DNA of 64,000 nucleotides from Stenomitos frigidus_A (GCF_963877135.1 NZ_CAWNSW010000089.1:124001-188000), one strand, 5' to 3'; positions 18,701 through 26,778 are shown, numbered from the stretch's first letter. Made by a program: numbers and translations. Notes: generated from the sequence alone by a model not told the origin.

Positions 18701-20308
18701 CAATGTTTACGGTTACTCCAGGGCTACAATAGCGGCGTCTGGTCGATCGCCTTCAGCCCTGATGGCAAAACCTTGGTCAGCGGCGGACAAGATCGAGCTA
18801 TTCGCCTTTGGGGTGTCTCAGCACTCAGCCGTCAGCCGTCAGCCGTCACCCAAAACTCAAAACTCTCTAGCGTAGCGGCGCAAAGCGCTACTCAAAACTC
18901 AAAACTCAAAACTCAAAACTTACTCCCACCCCACACCCCATGCCCCACACCCTACACGCTCCCCGGTCACACCAGTTGGGTTTGGTCGGTTGCGTTTAGT
19001 CCGGATGGTCAAACGGTTGCCAGCGGCAGTGAAGATGGGACGGTTCGCCTGTGGGATGTGTCCACTTTGGGGAATCAGGAGTCAGCCGTCAGCCGTCAGC
19101 CGTCAGCCGTCAGTAGCCAGCAGTCGGCATCAACTCAAAACTCTCTAGCGCAGCGGCGCGTAAAGCCTTCGGCATACAAGAAACACACAGTGGCTCCTTC
19201 GGAGCTAGCGCTACTCAAAACTTCTCCTGTCTCACCCCTCACCCCTTCACCCCCTCACCCCCTCACCCTGACCGGACACACCCATGCAGTCTGGTCAGTT
19301 GCCTTTAGCCTGGATGGTCAAATCATTGCCAGCGGTAGCCTGGATGGTACGATTCGTCTCTGGCAGCAGACCTTTGATGATGAGCCGCAGGTTATCAAGG
19401 GGCATGAGGGTGGTGTCTGTGCCGTCGCCTTTGCACCCCGATCGCCCCTGCACCAGATCTTTGCCAGCGGTAGTCAAGATCAGACCGTTCGGCTTTGGGC
19501 ACTCACCACTCACGTTTTGCCGCTGAAGGATAGCTCAGAGCCATCTTCTATGGTCGCAGTACAGCACTTGAAGACGCTCAGGGGGCATGCTGATTGGATT
19601 CGATGCATTGCGTTTAGTCCAGACGGTAGTTTGCTGGCAAGCGGCAGTTCGGACGGTATGGTGATTTTATGGGAACCTGAGACGGGCGATCGGCTGCATA
19701 CCTTTCAGGCTCACTCTAGCCTGGTGCTGACTGTTGCCTTCAGTCCCAACGAGCCAGTGCTTGCCAGTAGCGGTGGAGACGGCATCATCAAGCTCTGGGA
19801 TCTTTCAGGCATGAAGAAACAAACGACAAACGGCACTCAAAACCTTTCCTGCCCCTCTTCTTCTCCTGCGTCCCTACCCCCCCTTGCTCCCCTCGTCTTC
19901 CCTCCACTCCTTCAGACCCTACACGGGCATCAAAACTGGGTACGCTTCCTTGCTTATAGTCCTGACGGGGCGTTGTTGGCGAGCTGCAGCCAGGATGGTA
20001 CCGTCAAGCTGTGGGACATATGTTCGCGCTCAGCGCATGCTCAGACGACTGGCAGCGCAAACAGCCTGCAAGGAAGACAGAGTGAGTTTATACCTGAAGC
20101 CATCGATGAGCGAGAAAGTCTCACCTCCGTTGGAGTATCGTCGTTTGACTGTCTGGAAACCTTGAGGGTACAACGACCGTATGAGAACGCTAATATCACA
20201 GGTGTGACAGGGTTGACAGCGGCTCAAAAAGGCACGCTGAAGCTACTGGGGGCGATCGAACAGGCTGCTGATGCTTCTATGCCAGGTACAACAGTCCCAC
20301 GCCAATGA
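15776..20308 (+). CDS. HTH / NB-ARC / 14x WD40 STAND protein
   Basis: The 1510-residue STAND NTPase has four parts. Residues 1-80 form a VMAP-type HTH helical domain. An NB-ARC switch (about 145-430) has Walker A GMGGIGKTS and Walker B LLILDNAE, with GNPLALK further on. A helical arm and short pentapeptide-like segment (HGTNFSHSDLSRSVFTET) follow. Then come 14 WD40 repeats (about 665-1415), enough for two seven-bladed propellers, and a tail ending RPYENANITGVTGLT, which is typical of these cyanobacterial proteins. STAND proteins oligomerise on ligand binding; an effector is not obvious beyond the HTH. Several inter-blade linkers are encoded by intergenic-type short repeats (16020-16140, 17185-17345, 18240-18315, 18825-18955, 19075-19265, 19830-19915). 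Full length and in frame. Ligand and role are unknown; signalling, cell death or defence are all possible. Confidence 0.93.
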   Translation: MDADEALRIVEQALSDECLGRLQAIVFRQAWEELSYQEIARRSGYEVGYIKQTGSQLWQSLSKALGERVTKGNLPAVLKRYASRGGVGSRESGVGSREGRAEGVGEAIPNPELRTPNSHSTPHTPHQDWGEASDVSVFYGRLSELTTLETWVLQDKCRLIGLFGMGGIGKTSLSVRLAKQLQANFEYVIWRSLRNAPPIRNLLNDLIQFVANQQTQALLSETDTLDQQILRLLNYLRTHRCLLILDNAETIMQPGDRDGSYQPGYEGYGQLLRCVGETPHQSCLLITSREKPKGLAPKEGDRLPVRSLQLAGLPPAVGRELLSVKGTFSGSATEWQTLVDYYAGNPLALKIVATAIADFFDGSLTQFLNFSQQGGSVFGGIRDLLARQIGRLSNLEQQVMFWLAINREPTRFAELQSDCLPPVSPAHLLETLTALERRSLIEKNGNLFTLQPVVMEYMIEQLIDGVCREIEGAGSGEWGVGDGKWEVEDQLNRQHSKLSGIEVQSDTHSAKLITHHSHLPLTPLLRSHALIKAQAKDYVRESQIRLLLKPIADRLLYTSSRATLDHHLMQMINRLRGQPPHVIGYVGGNVLNLLCQLQIDQENDDRLPFDPTMGTAPQADRVTCTLRDRDFSYLTIWQAYLQKVSLHGTNFSHSDLSRSVFTETFSQILAVAFSPDGKLLAASDISYEVHLWRVADGKKLLTCKAKDGWAWSVAFSPDNRLFASSANGTIHLWDVQTGDCVRTLKGYTSRVFSLAFSPTGTYLASGNEDPHVRIWNVATGSLTAVLSDHTDEVHSVAFSPDGALLASGSYDRTIKLWDVSQLGQTRSAACSLQPADPLPSHPLTLSPHFTLTGHTDWVWSVSFSPKGKTLASSSSDRTIKLWDVQTQRCYKTLLGHAEAVRSIAFAASTGNSDGACLVSGSDDRTVRLWHDNGDCLRVLQGHTSWISAVAFSPDGCLVASGSEDQSIRLWDSSTNQCLRLLQGYNSGVWSIAFSPDGKTLVSGGQDRAIRLWGVSALSRQPSAVTQNSKLSSVAAQSATQNSKLKTQNLLPPHTPCPTPYTLPGHTSWVWSVAFSPDGQTVASGSEDGTVRLWDVSTLGNQESAVSRQPSAVSSQQSASTQNSLAQRRVKPSAYKKHTVAPSELALLKTSPVSPLTPSPPHPLTLTGHTHAVWSVAFSLDGQIIASGSLDGTIRLWQQTFDDEPQVIKGHEGGVCAVAFAPRSPLHQIFASGSQDQTVRLWALTTHVLPLKDSSEPSSMVAVQHLKTLRGHADWIRCIAFSPDGSLLASGSSDGMVILWEPETGDRLHTFQAHSSLVLTVAFSPNEPVLASSGGDGIIKLWDLSGMKKQTTNGTQNLSCPSSSPASLPPLAPLVFPPLLQTLHGHQNWVRFLAYSPDGALLASCSQDGTVKLWDICSRSAHAQTTGSANSLQGRQSEFIPEAIDERESLTSVGVSSFDCLETLRVQRPYENANITGVTGLTAAQKGTLKLLGAIEQAADASMPGTTVPRQ
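16021..16140 (+). repeat. GGGAGTC heptamer repeats inside the STAND gene
   Basis: Near-tandem GAGTCGG/GGGAGTC units occupy about 16030-16070, followed by CGAACTC-type units of reversed sense. They encode a Gly/Ser/Arg/Pro-rich linker between the HTH and NB-ARC domains. They match the short tandem repeats that normally sit between cyanobacterial genes. Confidence 0.75.
18825..18955 (+). repeat. CAGCCGT and CTCAAAA repeats inside a WD40 linker
   Basis: CAGCCGTCAGCCGTC units followed by CAAAACTCAAAACTC units code for the Ser/Gln/Asn-rich linker after WD40 repeat 8. Similar arrays follow repeat 9 (19075-19265). The CTCAAAACTCA unit also occurs in the true intergenic spacer at about 10055-10085. 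Confidence 0.75.
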
Positions 20309-20366
20309 TCCTGTAGGATTTGATCTAGGGTTTTGCAGAACAAAAGGTTGCTCATAACGAACAAAA

Positions 20367-21332
20367 ATGAACCGAAGACTTTTGACGGCTATTGTGACAA
20401 CTGTGCTGTGCTTGACGACTTTTATGCTGGTGATCGTTCGCGATCGACTGGTCGCAGCGCAAGGGGTAGAGACGCTCACACAACCGACAATGGCACCGCT
20501 AGTAAAGCCTGCAGTGTCTTCACCCGGTTTGGCCTCTAATGCCTGTGCTGTACAGCCTGACAAAGGCAGCGTTAAGATGCGTCAAAAAGCAATGCTGGAG
20601 CGGCGTGCCAGATTGCTTTCCAGTGGTTCTGTGTCTCTCTCACGCTTTCGGCAAGAGCTAGATGTTGCGTCTCAAAGCGCTGAAGGTGGTGCAAAAGCGA
20701 CGACAGACTATGTGCCCAGAGAAGAAATGGCGCTGATTGATCCGACCAACTATGGCGATCGCTTTCTCAACGATATCAATGGTAATCCTGCCAATTTGGA
20801 GCCGTTAGTCGTTTTACACGAAACCGTTGGTTCTGCGAGCAGCGCCATCAACCTCTTCAAAGCATTTCATCTCAATGATGACGATCAGGTGAGCTATCAC
20901 ACTCTGGTCAAGCGGAATGGTACGGTTGTTTATCTGGTGCCACCGGATAAGAGGGCGTTTGGCGCAGGCAATTCTTCTTTTGTGGGCGTCAATGGTCTTG
21001 AAGCGGTGAGAACCAGTTCTGCCTTGTCAGCCTCAGTGAATAACTTTGCTTACCACATTTCCCTCGAAACGCCCTACGATGGCAATCACAACGGTTACAC
21101 CCACAGTGGCTACACGCAAGCCCAGTATCAGTCGCTTGCCTGGTTGGTCGCTAACACAGGCGTTGCTGAAGGACGCATCACCACACACAAAGGGGTCGAT
21201 CGCTCTCGATCGCGCATTGATCCACGCAGCTTTAGTGACAAGACATTTTTTGCACTACTGAGAGCACAGCCTAAAACCACTACCATTGCTATTCGCTGCA
21301 CCGATCCTTCGCTTCTACCCACTCAGCCGTAG
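20367..21332 (+). CDS. secreted N-acetylmuramoyl-L-alanine amidase (Amidase_2)
   Basis: The 321-residue protein has an N-terminal hydrophobic export segment (about 5-25). The C-terminal half is a zinc amidase/PGRP fold with ligand His in VVLHETVG (about 152) and His in TTHKGVDRSRSRIDPRSF (about 273), plus a YHTLVKRNG segment and substrate-groove residues HISLETPYDGN. It should cut the peptide stem from peptidoglycan in the periplasm. It starts 58 bp after the STAND gene on the same strand. Family assignment is firm; whether it serves in growth, division or filament communication is open. Confidence 0.88.
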   Translation: MNRRLLTAIVTTVLCLTTFMLVIVRDRLVAAQGVETLTQPTMAPLVKPAVSSPGLASNACAVQPDKGSVKMRQKAMLERRARLLSSGSVSLSRFRQELDVASQSAEGGAKATTDYVPREEMALIDPTNYGDRFLNDINGNPANLEPLVVLHETVGSASSAINLFKAFHLNDDDQVSYHTLVKRNGTVVYLVPPDKRAFGAGNSSFVGVNGLEAVRTSSALSASVNNFAYHISLETPYDGNHNGYTHSGYTQAQYQSLAWLVANTGVAEGRITTHKGVDRSRSRIDPRSFSDKTFFALLRAQPKTTTIAIRCTDPSLLPTQP

Positions 21333-21434
21333 TTGAAGGCTGATGACGTCGATGCAGCGTCTCGTATCCAACGGGGCTGTTGATTTTTGCTAGCGGAATT
21401 TTTGCATCAAGACTCGAATCGCTCAAATTTGATC

Positions 21435-21923
21435 ATGGAAACACATCTGCTGAGAAAAATTCCTGCCCAGCCGCTCAGCCCAGAAGCGTTCCGTCCGTTT
21501 GGGCAGGTGATTGTCGCCTCTGATGACCACACGCCCTTTGGTGGGGCTGATGCCCAATTACAGCTTCAAAACGGCATCCCTCGCTTTTACATCATGCGGT
21601 TGCATCAGCGTGGACGTAAATTTCATCAAATTACGCGTCATCAACGTTGTACTCAATGCCTAGGTTCTTTAGGTGGCAAAGAATGGCTGCTTGGTGTGGC
21701 GCCGCCCGATGCCACAGCACTCACCGCCTGGGAACAGATTGTGGTCTTTTGCATTCCAGGCAATTGCTTTATTAAGCTAGAGGTGGGCACCTGGCATGCT
21801 GGGCCCTACTTCGACGATAGTTGTATAGATTTCTATAACCTTGAACTGAGCGATACCAACCTGGTTGATTACGATACGTGCAATTTGTTGGAACACTACG
21901 GTGTCGAGTTCGAGATTGTTTGA
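21435..21923 (+). CDS. ureidoglycolate lyase family protein (AllA-like)
   Basis: The 162-residue cupin-type protein matches ureidoglycolate lyase: PLSPEAFRPFGQVI near the start, FHQITRHQRCTQCLGSLGGK in the middle, and KLEVGTWHAGPYF and DFYNLELSDTN near the end. AllA releases urea from ureidoglycolate, a late step of purine catabolism. The ATG at 21435 is preferred over a TTG 16 codons upstream, since the family begins close to this point. No other allantoin genes adjoin, but a BMP-type importer and an isochorismatase-fold amidohydrolase lie 6-12 kb upstream. Cyanobacterial homologues are untested, so the function is tentative. Confidence 0.82.
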   Translation: METHLLRKIPAQPLSPEAFRPFGQVIVASDDHTPFGGADAQLQLQNGIPRFYIMRLHQRGRKFHQITRHQRCTQCLGSLGGKEWLLGVAPPDATALTAWEQIVVFCIPGNCFIKLEVGTWHAGPYFDDSCIDFYNLELSDTNLVDYDTCNLLEHYGVEFEIV

Positions 21924-21945
21924 TGGCAATTGATCAGCAGTCAAT

Positions 21946-22302
21946 TTACGATCGCGCGGTCACTCGAACACCATGAGCCTCCACAGCTGTAGCACCGCTG
22001 ACACTGGCTGCGACAGCAGCAAATTGGTGTAGCAAGCAAGCTTTAGGAACACGACCTGTAAAGACAACGACACGTCCACGCTGAACAACGGTTAACTGCT
22101 CCAGTGCTTGGGGTGGAAAAGCTTGACGCAGGGCACGATCGACTCGCTTTGCTAAGCCACGGTGGTCATACTCTCCATTCAGTCCAACTCGCTCTGGTGG
22201 TAATAAACGGAAAAACGAAGGTGGCTCCGTAGACATTGCCTTGGCTTCTCGATCATCAATCGAACCACTTGTAAAACTGGGAGAATGCACCAACGGATCC
22301 AC
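21946..22302 (-). CDS. small BON-like domain protein
   Basis: The 118-residue protein starts at GTG 22302 directly after a strong AAAGGAGGAG ribosome site. The first 40 residues are polar. Residues 45-118 resemble a BON domain: LAKRVDRALRQAFPP, then VVQRGRVVVFTGRVP, an alanine-rich helix (LLHQFAAVAASVSGA) and a final VEAHGVRV strand, a beta-alpha-beta fold found in envelope proteins. There is no signal peptide. The function is unknown. It is convergent with the AllA-like gene, 22 bp apart. Confidence 0.7.
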   Translation of the reverse strand: MDPLVHSPSFTSGSIDDREAKAMSTEPPSFFRLLPPERVGLNGEYDHRGLAKRVDRALRQAFPPQALEQLTVVQRGRVVVFTGRVPKACLLHQFAAVAASVSGATAVEAHGVRVTARS

Positions 22303-22508
22303 AGCTACTCCTCCTTTGTATTGCTCTAGTCAATAAGCTCTGGTCAGTAAAAGGTTTACTGAAGAACGCTTTTATGGCTCTGTGCTGCTAGAGCGTGAAG
22401 TAATTTCTGCTGACTGTACAAAAAAGATAAATGCGAAGGCATCTTGCTCTAGATAGATCTTCGAGCTACAGAACATTTGCTCCTAATATCACTGAGCAGT
22501 GTGGCATT

Positions 22509-22538
22509 AAAAAAGCCCAGCAACTTGCTAGGCCTTTT
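22509..22538 (-). terminator. rho-independent terminator of petG
   Basis: On the minus strand an 8-bp stem (GCCTAGCA/TGCTGGGC with one G-U pair) has a 3-base loop and is followed by six T residues. It lies 44 bp past the petG stop. Confidence 0.8.
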
Positions 22539-22581
22539 TCGCTCTAATGGGCTTTTCCAATGGTGAGAACGGTTTAAAGTC

Positions 22582-22695
22582 CTAAAGACCGAGCTGATTA
22601 CCACGTTTGTACTGCAAATAGGCAGCAACGAAGAGCCCAGCTAAAGTGATCGGAATGAGCCCAAGCACGATGCCTGAAAGAAGTGGTTCTACCAA
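22582..22695 (-). CDS. petG: cytochrome b6f complex subunit PetG
   Basis: The 37-codon gene begins with TTG at 22695, seven bases after a perfect AAAGGAG ribosome site. The product is one membrane helix, opening VEPLLSGIVLGLIPITLAG and ending YKRGNQLGL, which is PetG from end to end. PetG (V subunit) is needed for assembly and stability of the cytochrome b6f complex in the thylakoid. The short length and TTG start make it easy to miss. A good terminator follows. cytM lies divergently 332 bp away. Confidence 0.96.
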   Translation of the reverse strand: MVEPLLSGIVLGLIPITLAGLFVAAYLQYKRGNQLGL

Positions 22696-23027
22696 GTTAA
22701 ATCTCCTTTTGAGTCAGCAACTCTGACGTAGACAATACGTTCTATCATCATGGTACTAGGTTCAACGACAAAACGCAGCCAGTGATAGGGTTTGGCAGGG
22801 AGAGAGGCACTTAGAGCGTCAATGCTTGAGACGATAGGGTACCTCTGCGTACAGCCAAAGAGCCGTTTACCAAGATGGCTGACATAGTTCCATTCATTTC
22901 ACTCTATGCCTCTCACAAAGCCTGAGAGAATTGCAAAGTTATCTAAAGAGGCTTTAAAGTAGGGAGGTGATCAGATCGAGGCTTTCGACCTGATGACTTC
23001 TGTTCTAGGCGCTTTTTTGCACAGCTT
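22696..23027. other. divergent intergenic region, petG / cytM
   Basis: This 332-bp spacer should contain the petG promoter on the minus strand and the cytM promoter on the plus strand. Only the petG ribosome site (22701-22709) is clear. I see no other structured element. Confidence 0.4.
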
Positions 23028-23402
23028 TTGGATAACCAGTTTCTCAATAACGAAAGTTCAATTCAGCGGATTGCTTTGACGGTTCTAGCAGTCCTCTTTG
23101 TGGCGCTCTTAGCTGTTTTAGGGATCTATCAGTTGAGCGCCTCCTCACCCTACGTGCGCGATGTGATTGCACTCGAAGGTGACTCAGTGCAGGGGCATGC
23201 AATTTTTCTGATGAACTGTGCTGGCTGTCATGGGACGGAAGCGGATGGACGGGTTGGACCGAGTCTACGAGATGTTTCTAACCGAAAATCTAGAGTCAGC
23301 ATTATCCATCAAGTGATCAGTGGCAAAACACCTCCAATGCCTCAGTTTCAGCCAACTCCTCAAGAAATGGCGGACTTGCTTAGCTACTTAAATAGTCTTT
23401 AA
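23028..23402 (+). CDS. cytM: cytochrome cM
   Basis: The 124-residue class I cytochrome c keeps an uncleaved N-terminal membrane anchor (about 13-35, IALTVLAVLFVALLAVLGIY). The heme site is MNCAGCHGTEADGR (CxxCH near residue 65), and the axial Met lies in PPMPQF (about 104). This matches cytochrome cM, which is conserved in cyanobacteria and modulates respiratory and photosynthetic electron flow. The start appears to be TTG at 23028, as no in-frame ATG lies upstream of the anchor. It is divergent from petG. Confidence 0.9.
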   Translation: MDNQFLNNESSIQRIALTVLAVLFVALLAVLGIYQLSASSPYVRDVIALEGDSVQGHAIFLMNCAGCHGTEADGRVGPSLRDVSNRKSRVSIIHQVISGKTPPMPQFQPTPQEMADLLSYLNSL

Positions 23403-23783
23403 TCAATTAGACAAAACAAGACCTTTGGCTCTAGCTGAACGGCGCAAGGGGTTGTCAGGACTTGTTAAAAGCTCAATTCATACTTTGGGGAGCGATCAGC
23501 TGAATCTTACTGAGCGGCAAACCTTAGCTGGCAGTCATTCGTAGCCCAATCTACACTCATCGCCGATCGCGTTATCGCGATCTCGTTTTACGGTGCTTAG
23601 GTGTACTGCTCTCATTGCTTAATCATTCTACATAAACAGTGCGGCAGGGGGAGCTCGCTATTGGGTGCCTGCTGAATTTAGTACTCCGCATGCTTATATT
23701 TCCTCTGGCAGGATCATCAGCATCACGGTAGAGTCAATAGAAAGTGATTTCGCCCTTTAAACGGGGCGAGTTTACCGCTAGCT
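23403..23783 (+). other. intergenic region with a possible cytM terminator
   Basis: This 381-bp spacer has no gene. At 23565-23582 a perfect stem GATCGCG-ttat-CGCGATC is followed by TCGTTTTA, a possible weak terminator for cytM. It may also be a HIP1-derived palindrome. Confidence 0.4.
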
Positions 23784-26153
23784 GTGGATGTAATGCTGGG
23801 CGAACTCATCGGTGCGCGCTACAAAATTATCAACGTCTTGGGAGCAGGAGGTTTTGGTCATACCTATATTGCTGAAGATACGCAGCGTCCTGGGAACCCA
23901 CGCTGTGTGCTGAAACATCTTACGTTCGCCAGCCCTAATGCAGCAGTGCTTCAGCAGGTGCGGCGACTTTTTCACCAAGAGGCAGAGGCTTTAGAGCGGT
24001 TAGGTCGGCACGACCAGATTCCGCAATTGCTGGCATATTTTGAAGAGAATCAAGAGTTTTATCTGGTACAGGAATTTGTGGAGGGTCATCCGCTCAGTGA
24101 CGAACTCACTGAAGGTGTTCACTTTTCTGAGCAGCAGGTGATTGCGTTGTTAGACGATATCTTGAGTGTTTTGGAGTTTGTCCATGCTCAAGGAGTCATT
24201 CATCGAGACATCAAGCCCGAAAATTTGATTCGTCGCGATCGCGATGGCAAATTTGTCCTGATCGACTTCGGTGCGGTAAAAACCTTGGGCAACACGATCG
24301 CTGAAGCAACAGGCGAGACTAGCTTGAGCATCCCGATTTACACCTCTGGGTACGGTGCTAGTGAGCAATGTTTGGGTAGACCGCAGTTTAGTAGCGACCT
24401 CTACTCACTGGGCATGGTTGCCATCCAGACATTGACGGGGATGCGTCCCTCTCAACTGCCGCAAGACTTCAATACGTCTGAGATTGTTTGGCGAGACCAG
24501 GCGCAGGTGAGTGAGTCGCTGGCAGCATTTCTAGAAAGAATGATCTGCTACCACTACATCCACCGCTATCAGTCCGCGTTAGAGGCGAGGCAAGCGCTAC
24601 AGCAGGTTGGTAGTGGTGGAGCACCCGCTACTCTCAGTACGGCTAATTTTCTCGGTCGTACGGCAGCAAGCCCTCTCACTATCACCCCGCCACTCCAGAC
24701 CCGGTTTCAAGGAGAACGCTCAGAGCACCGCCCAGTTAGCCATCGGTTCAACGTGACTAAAGCGCTGGCGATCACAGGCGGCGTGGTCATTGCGGCGTTT
24801 GGTCTGACTGCCCTGATGCGTGGTTCATCGCTTTCTAAATGGGTGCCGTTGGCATCGCATGAGCCTGTATCGAATTCAGTGCGGAACGCAACCAACGATC
24901 GTATCAGCGCGGGCGAAAAGCTGCTGAGCCAATGGCAGGTCAACCCCAAAAAGCAAGAAGGCGTTGAGCGGTTTGCTGCTGGAGAATATACGAAGGCAGT
25001 TGTGGCTCTGGAGTCAGCACGTCAGAGCAGTCAGGGTGATCCTGAAACCTTGATCTACCTCAACAACGCACGTATTGGTGCTGAAACGTCCTACAAAATC
25101 GCGGTTGCTGTCCCCTTGGGCGATACCTTTGGGTCGGCGCTCGAAATTTTGAGAGGGGTTGCCAAGGCTCAGGATGACCTGAATCGGGGTGGTGGCATTA
25201 ACGGCATTCGTTTGAAGGTTGTGATTGCTAACGATGACAACAAGCTTGATACGGCTCAACAGTTAGCAACCCTCTTGGCCAGCCAACCAGAGATTTTAGG
25301 CGTGGTTGGGCATGGTATTAGCGACACAACATTGTCTGCTGCCGCTGTTTACCAGGCGAATCAGCTGGTGATGGTGTCACCGCTTAGTTCGGCCGTGCAG
25401 TTATCCAACTTCGGTAGCTATATCTTCCGTACCATGCCGAGCGATCGCCTGACTGCTAAGGCACTGAGTAACTACATGCTGAATAACCTGAAGAAGCGCA
25501 AGGTGGTTATCTTCTTCAATGCTGCTAGTGCTTATAGCATGTCGCTTAAAACCGAGTTCAAGAATGCTCTGTTCTACAACGGCGTAGAATTGATGAGCGA
25601 GTTCGACTTCTCTCGTCCCGATTTTGATGCGGCTGATAGCGTTGAAACGGCGATCGCAAAAGGTGCAGAAGTGATCATGCTGGCACCAGACAGCACCGTT
25701 TCTGATCAGGCGATCCAGATTGTGCAACTCAACCGCCGTCGTCTTAAGGTGCTGGCTGGCGACAGTATCTCAACCGCGAAGGTACTCAAGGTCGCTGGTC
25801 AGGATGCGACAGGGCTGGTCGTAGCTGTTCCTGCTGATGTCACTCGATCGCCCTTCCAGCAGCAGTCAAAGCAACTTTGGGGGCAACAAGCCTCAATCAA
25901 TTGGCGCACTGCTCTGGCCTATGACGCAACTCAGGCTCTAGTAACAGCCATGCGTAGCGATCCTAGCCGTGCGGGCGTCAGAAGAGTGCTCTCGCAACCC
26001 ACGTTTACGGCAACAGGTGCAACTGAACCAATCCACTTTCTACCGTCAGGCGATCGCCAAAGCCACATTCTCCTGATGACAATCGGTTCAGTCACTGCTG
26101 GTAGCCGTACAGTCTACGAGTTTAAGCTATTGTCTGGAAAGTCTGGAAAGTAA
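23784..26153 (+). CDS. Ser/Thr kinase fused to a periplasmic binding domain
   Basis: The 789-residue receptor-like protein has three parts. An active-looking kinase (about 10-275) has glycine loop LGAGGFGHTY, Lys in CVLKHL, HRDIKPEN and DFG in LIDFGAVK. One membrane helix follows (about 322-346, ALAITGGVVIAAFGLTALM), then a short TPR-like segment (FAAGEYTKAVVALESARQ). The outer part is a type I periplasmic-binding fold (about 435-780) like Leu/Ile/Val-binding proteins: IAVAVPLGDTFGSALEILRG, VVGHGISDTT, VSPLSSA and FRTMPSD. This suggests a kinase that senses a small ligand such as an amino acid outside the membrane. GTG 23784 or ATG 23793 may be the start. The ligand is unknown. Confidence 0.93.
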   Translation: MDVMLGELIGARYKIINVLGAGGFGHTYIAEDTQRPGNPRCVLKHLTFASPNAAVLQQVRRLFHQEAEALERLGRHDQIPQLLAYFEENQEFYLVQEFVEGHPLSDELTEGVHFSEQQVIALLDDILSVLEFVHAQGVIHRDIKPENLIRRDRDGKFVLIDFGAVKTLGNTIAEATGETSLSIPIYTSGYGASEQCLGRPQFSSDLYSLGMVAIQTLTGMRPSQLPQDFNTSEIVWRDQAQVSESLAAFLERMICYHYIHRYQSALEARQALQQVGSGGAPATLSTANFLGRTAASPLTITPPLQTRFQGERSEHRPVSHRFNVTKALAITGGVVIAAFGLTALMRGSSLSKWVPLASHEPVSNSVRNATNDRISAGEKLLSQWQVNPKKQEGVERFAAGEYTKAVVALESARQSSQGDPETLIYLNNARIGAETSYKIAVAVPLGDTFGSALEILRGVAKAQDDLNRGGGINGIRLKVVIANDDNKLDTAQQLATLLASQPEILGVVGHGISDTTLSAAAVYQANQLVMVSPLSSAVQLSNFGSYIFRTMPSDRLTAKALSNYMLNNLKKRKVVIFFNAASAYSMSLKTEFKNALFYNGVELMSEFDFSRPDFDAADSVETAIAKGAEVIMLAPDSTVSDQAIQIVQLNRRRLKVLAGDSISTAKVLKVAGQDATGLVVAVPADVTRSPFQQQSKQLWGQQASINWRTALAYDATQALVTAMRSDPSRAGVRRVLSQPTFTATGATEPIHFLPSGDRQSHILLMTIGSVTAGSRTVYEFKLLSGKSGK

Positions 26154-26233
26154 GCCTTCGGCAAGCAGAGTAAAAAGAGCGACTTCGTTCATGCCAAAGC
26201 GACGTAGGTCCAGACCATGAACTCTATCGTGAG

Positions 26234-26623
26234 CTATTTTGTGGGTGTTGCTGTCGCTGAAGGCGTTGCGGGTACGGCTGGGGCACCCTTCAAACGCTGT
26301 TGCTGCGCTGCCCGAAAATCAGCCGTTGCTGAATCAAGATTCTCTGTTTGCTGGTTGTAAAAGTCTTCGTTGCTGAGAGAACCTGCCTGCATGGCTCGGT
26401 GCACCAAATCCATCACACCACCAGCCTGATCGTTGCCTCGACTCGAAAAGGGATCTCGGTTTTGCTGATCTTGGAAAATTTGCTGGGGTTGAGCCACATT
26501 TGCTTGTTGCGCTGACGCTGAGTGAGAAAAGCTAGCTATCAGCCCGATCGCTGCCACAAAGCCCAGCGTGACTCTGGCTGGGTGACATGCAAGCAGCGTT
26601 GAAACTTTTGTTGTTCTAGCCAT
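26234..26623 (-). CDS. small secreted hypothetical protein
   Basis: The 129-residue protein starts at ATG 26623 behind AAAGGA and carries a signal peptide cut near SASA-QQANV (residues about 35-38). The mature part is Gln/Asn-rich with a weakly conserved block DPFSSRGNDQAGGVMDLVHRAMQAG and a Pro/Ala/Thr tail. An upstream start at 26662 is possible, but has no ribosome site. I do not recognise a family; similar small exported proteins are widespread in cyanobacteria. It is convergent with the kinase gene and upstream of no obvious partner. Confidence 0.65.
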   Translation of the reverse strand: MARTTKVSTLLACHPARVTLGFVAAIGLIASFSHSASAQQANVAQPQQIFQDQQNRDPFSSRGNDQAGGVMDLVHRAMQAGSLSNEDFYNQQTENLDSATADFRAAQQQRLKGAPAVPATPSATATPTK

Positions 26624-26778
26624 AAAACGTCCTTTACCTGAAATAGTTACCTGAGAACTCACTGCATCAGTCTCTTAATAAGACGCCGTACAGCAGCAGA
26701 ATGCTCCCTAACCCCAAAGATATTTTAGCATCAACCCAAAAAGCATTCCTGCGTGTGCTCTTCACCTCTACCAAGACG

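Noticed and set aside
16021..19265. CRISPR-like or VNTR array in the STAND gene
   Set aside because: Units are 7-11 bp, irregular and in frame; there are no spacers of constant length and no cas genes.
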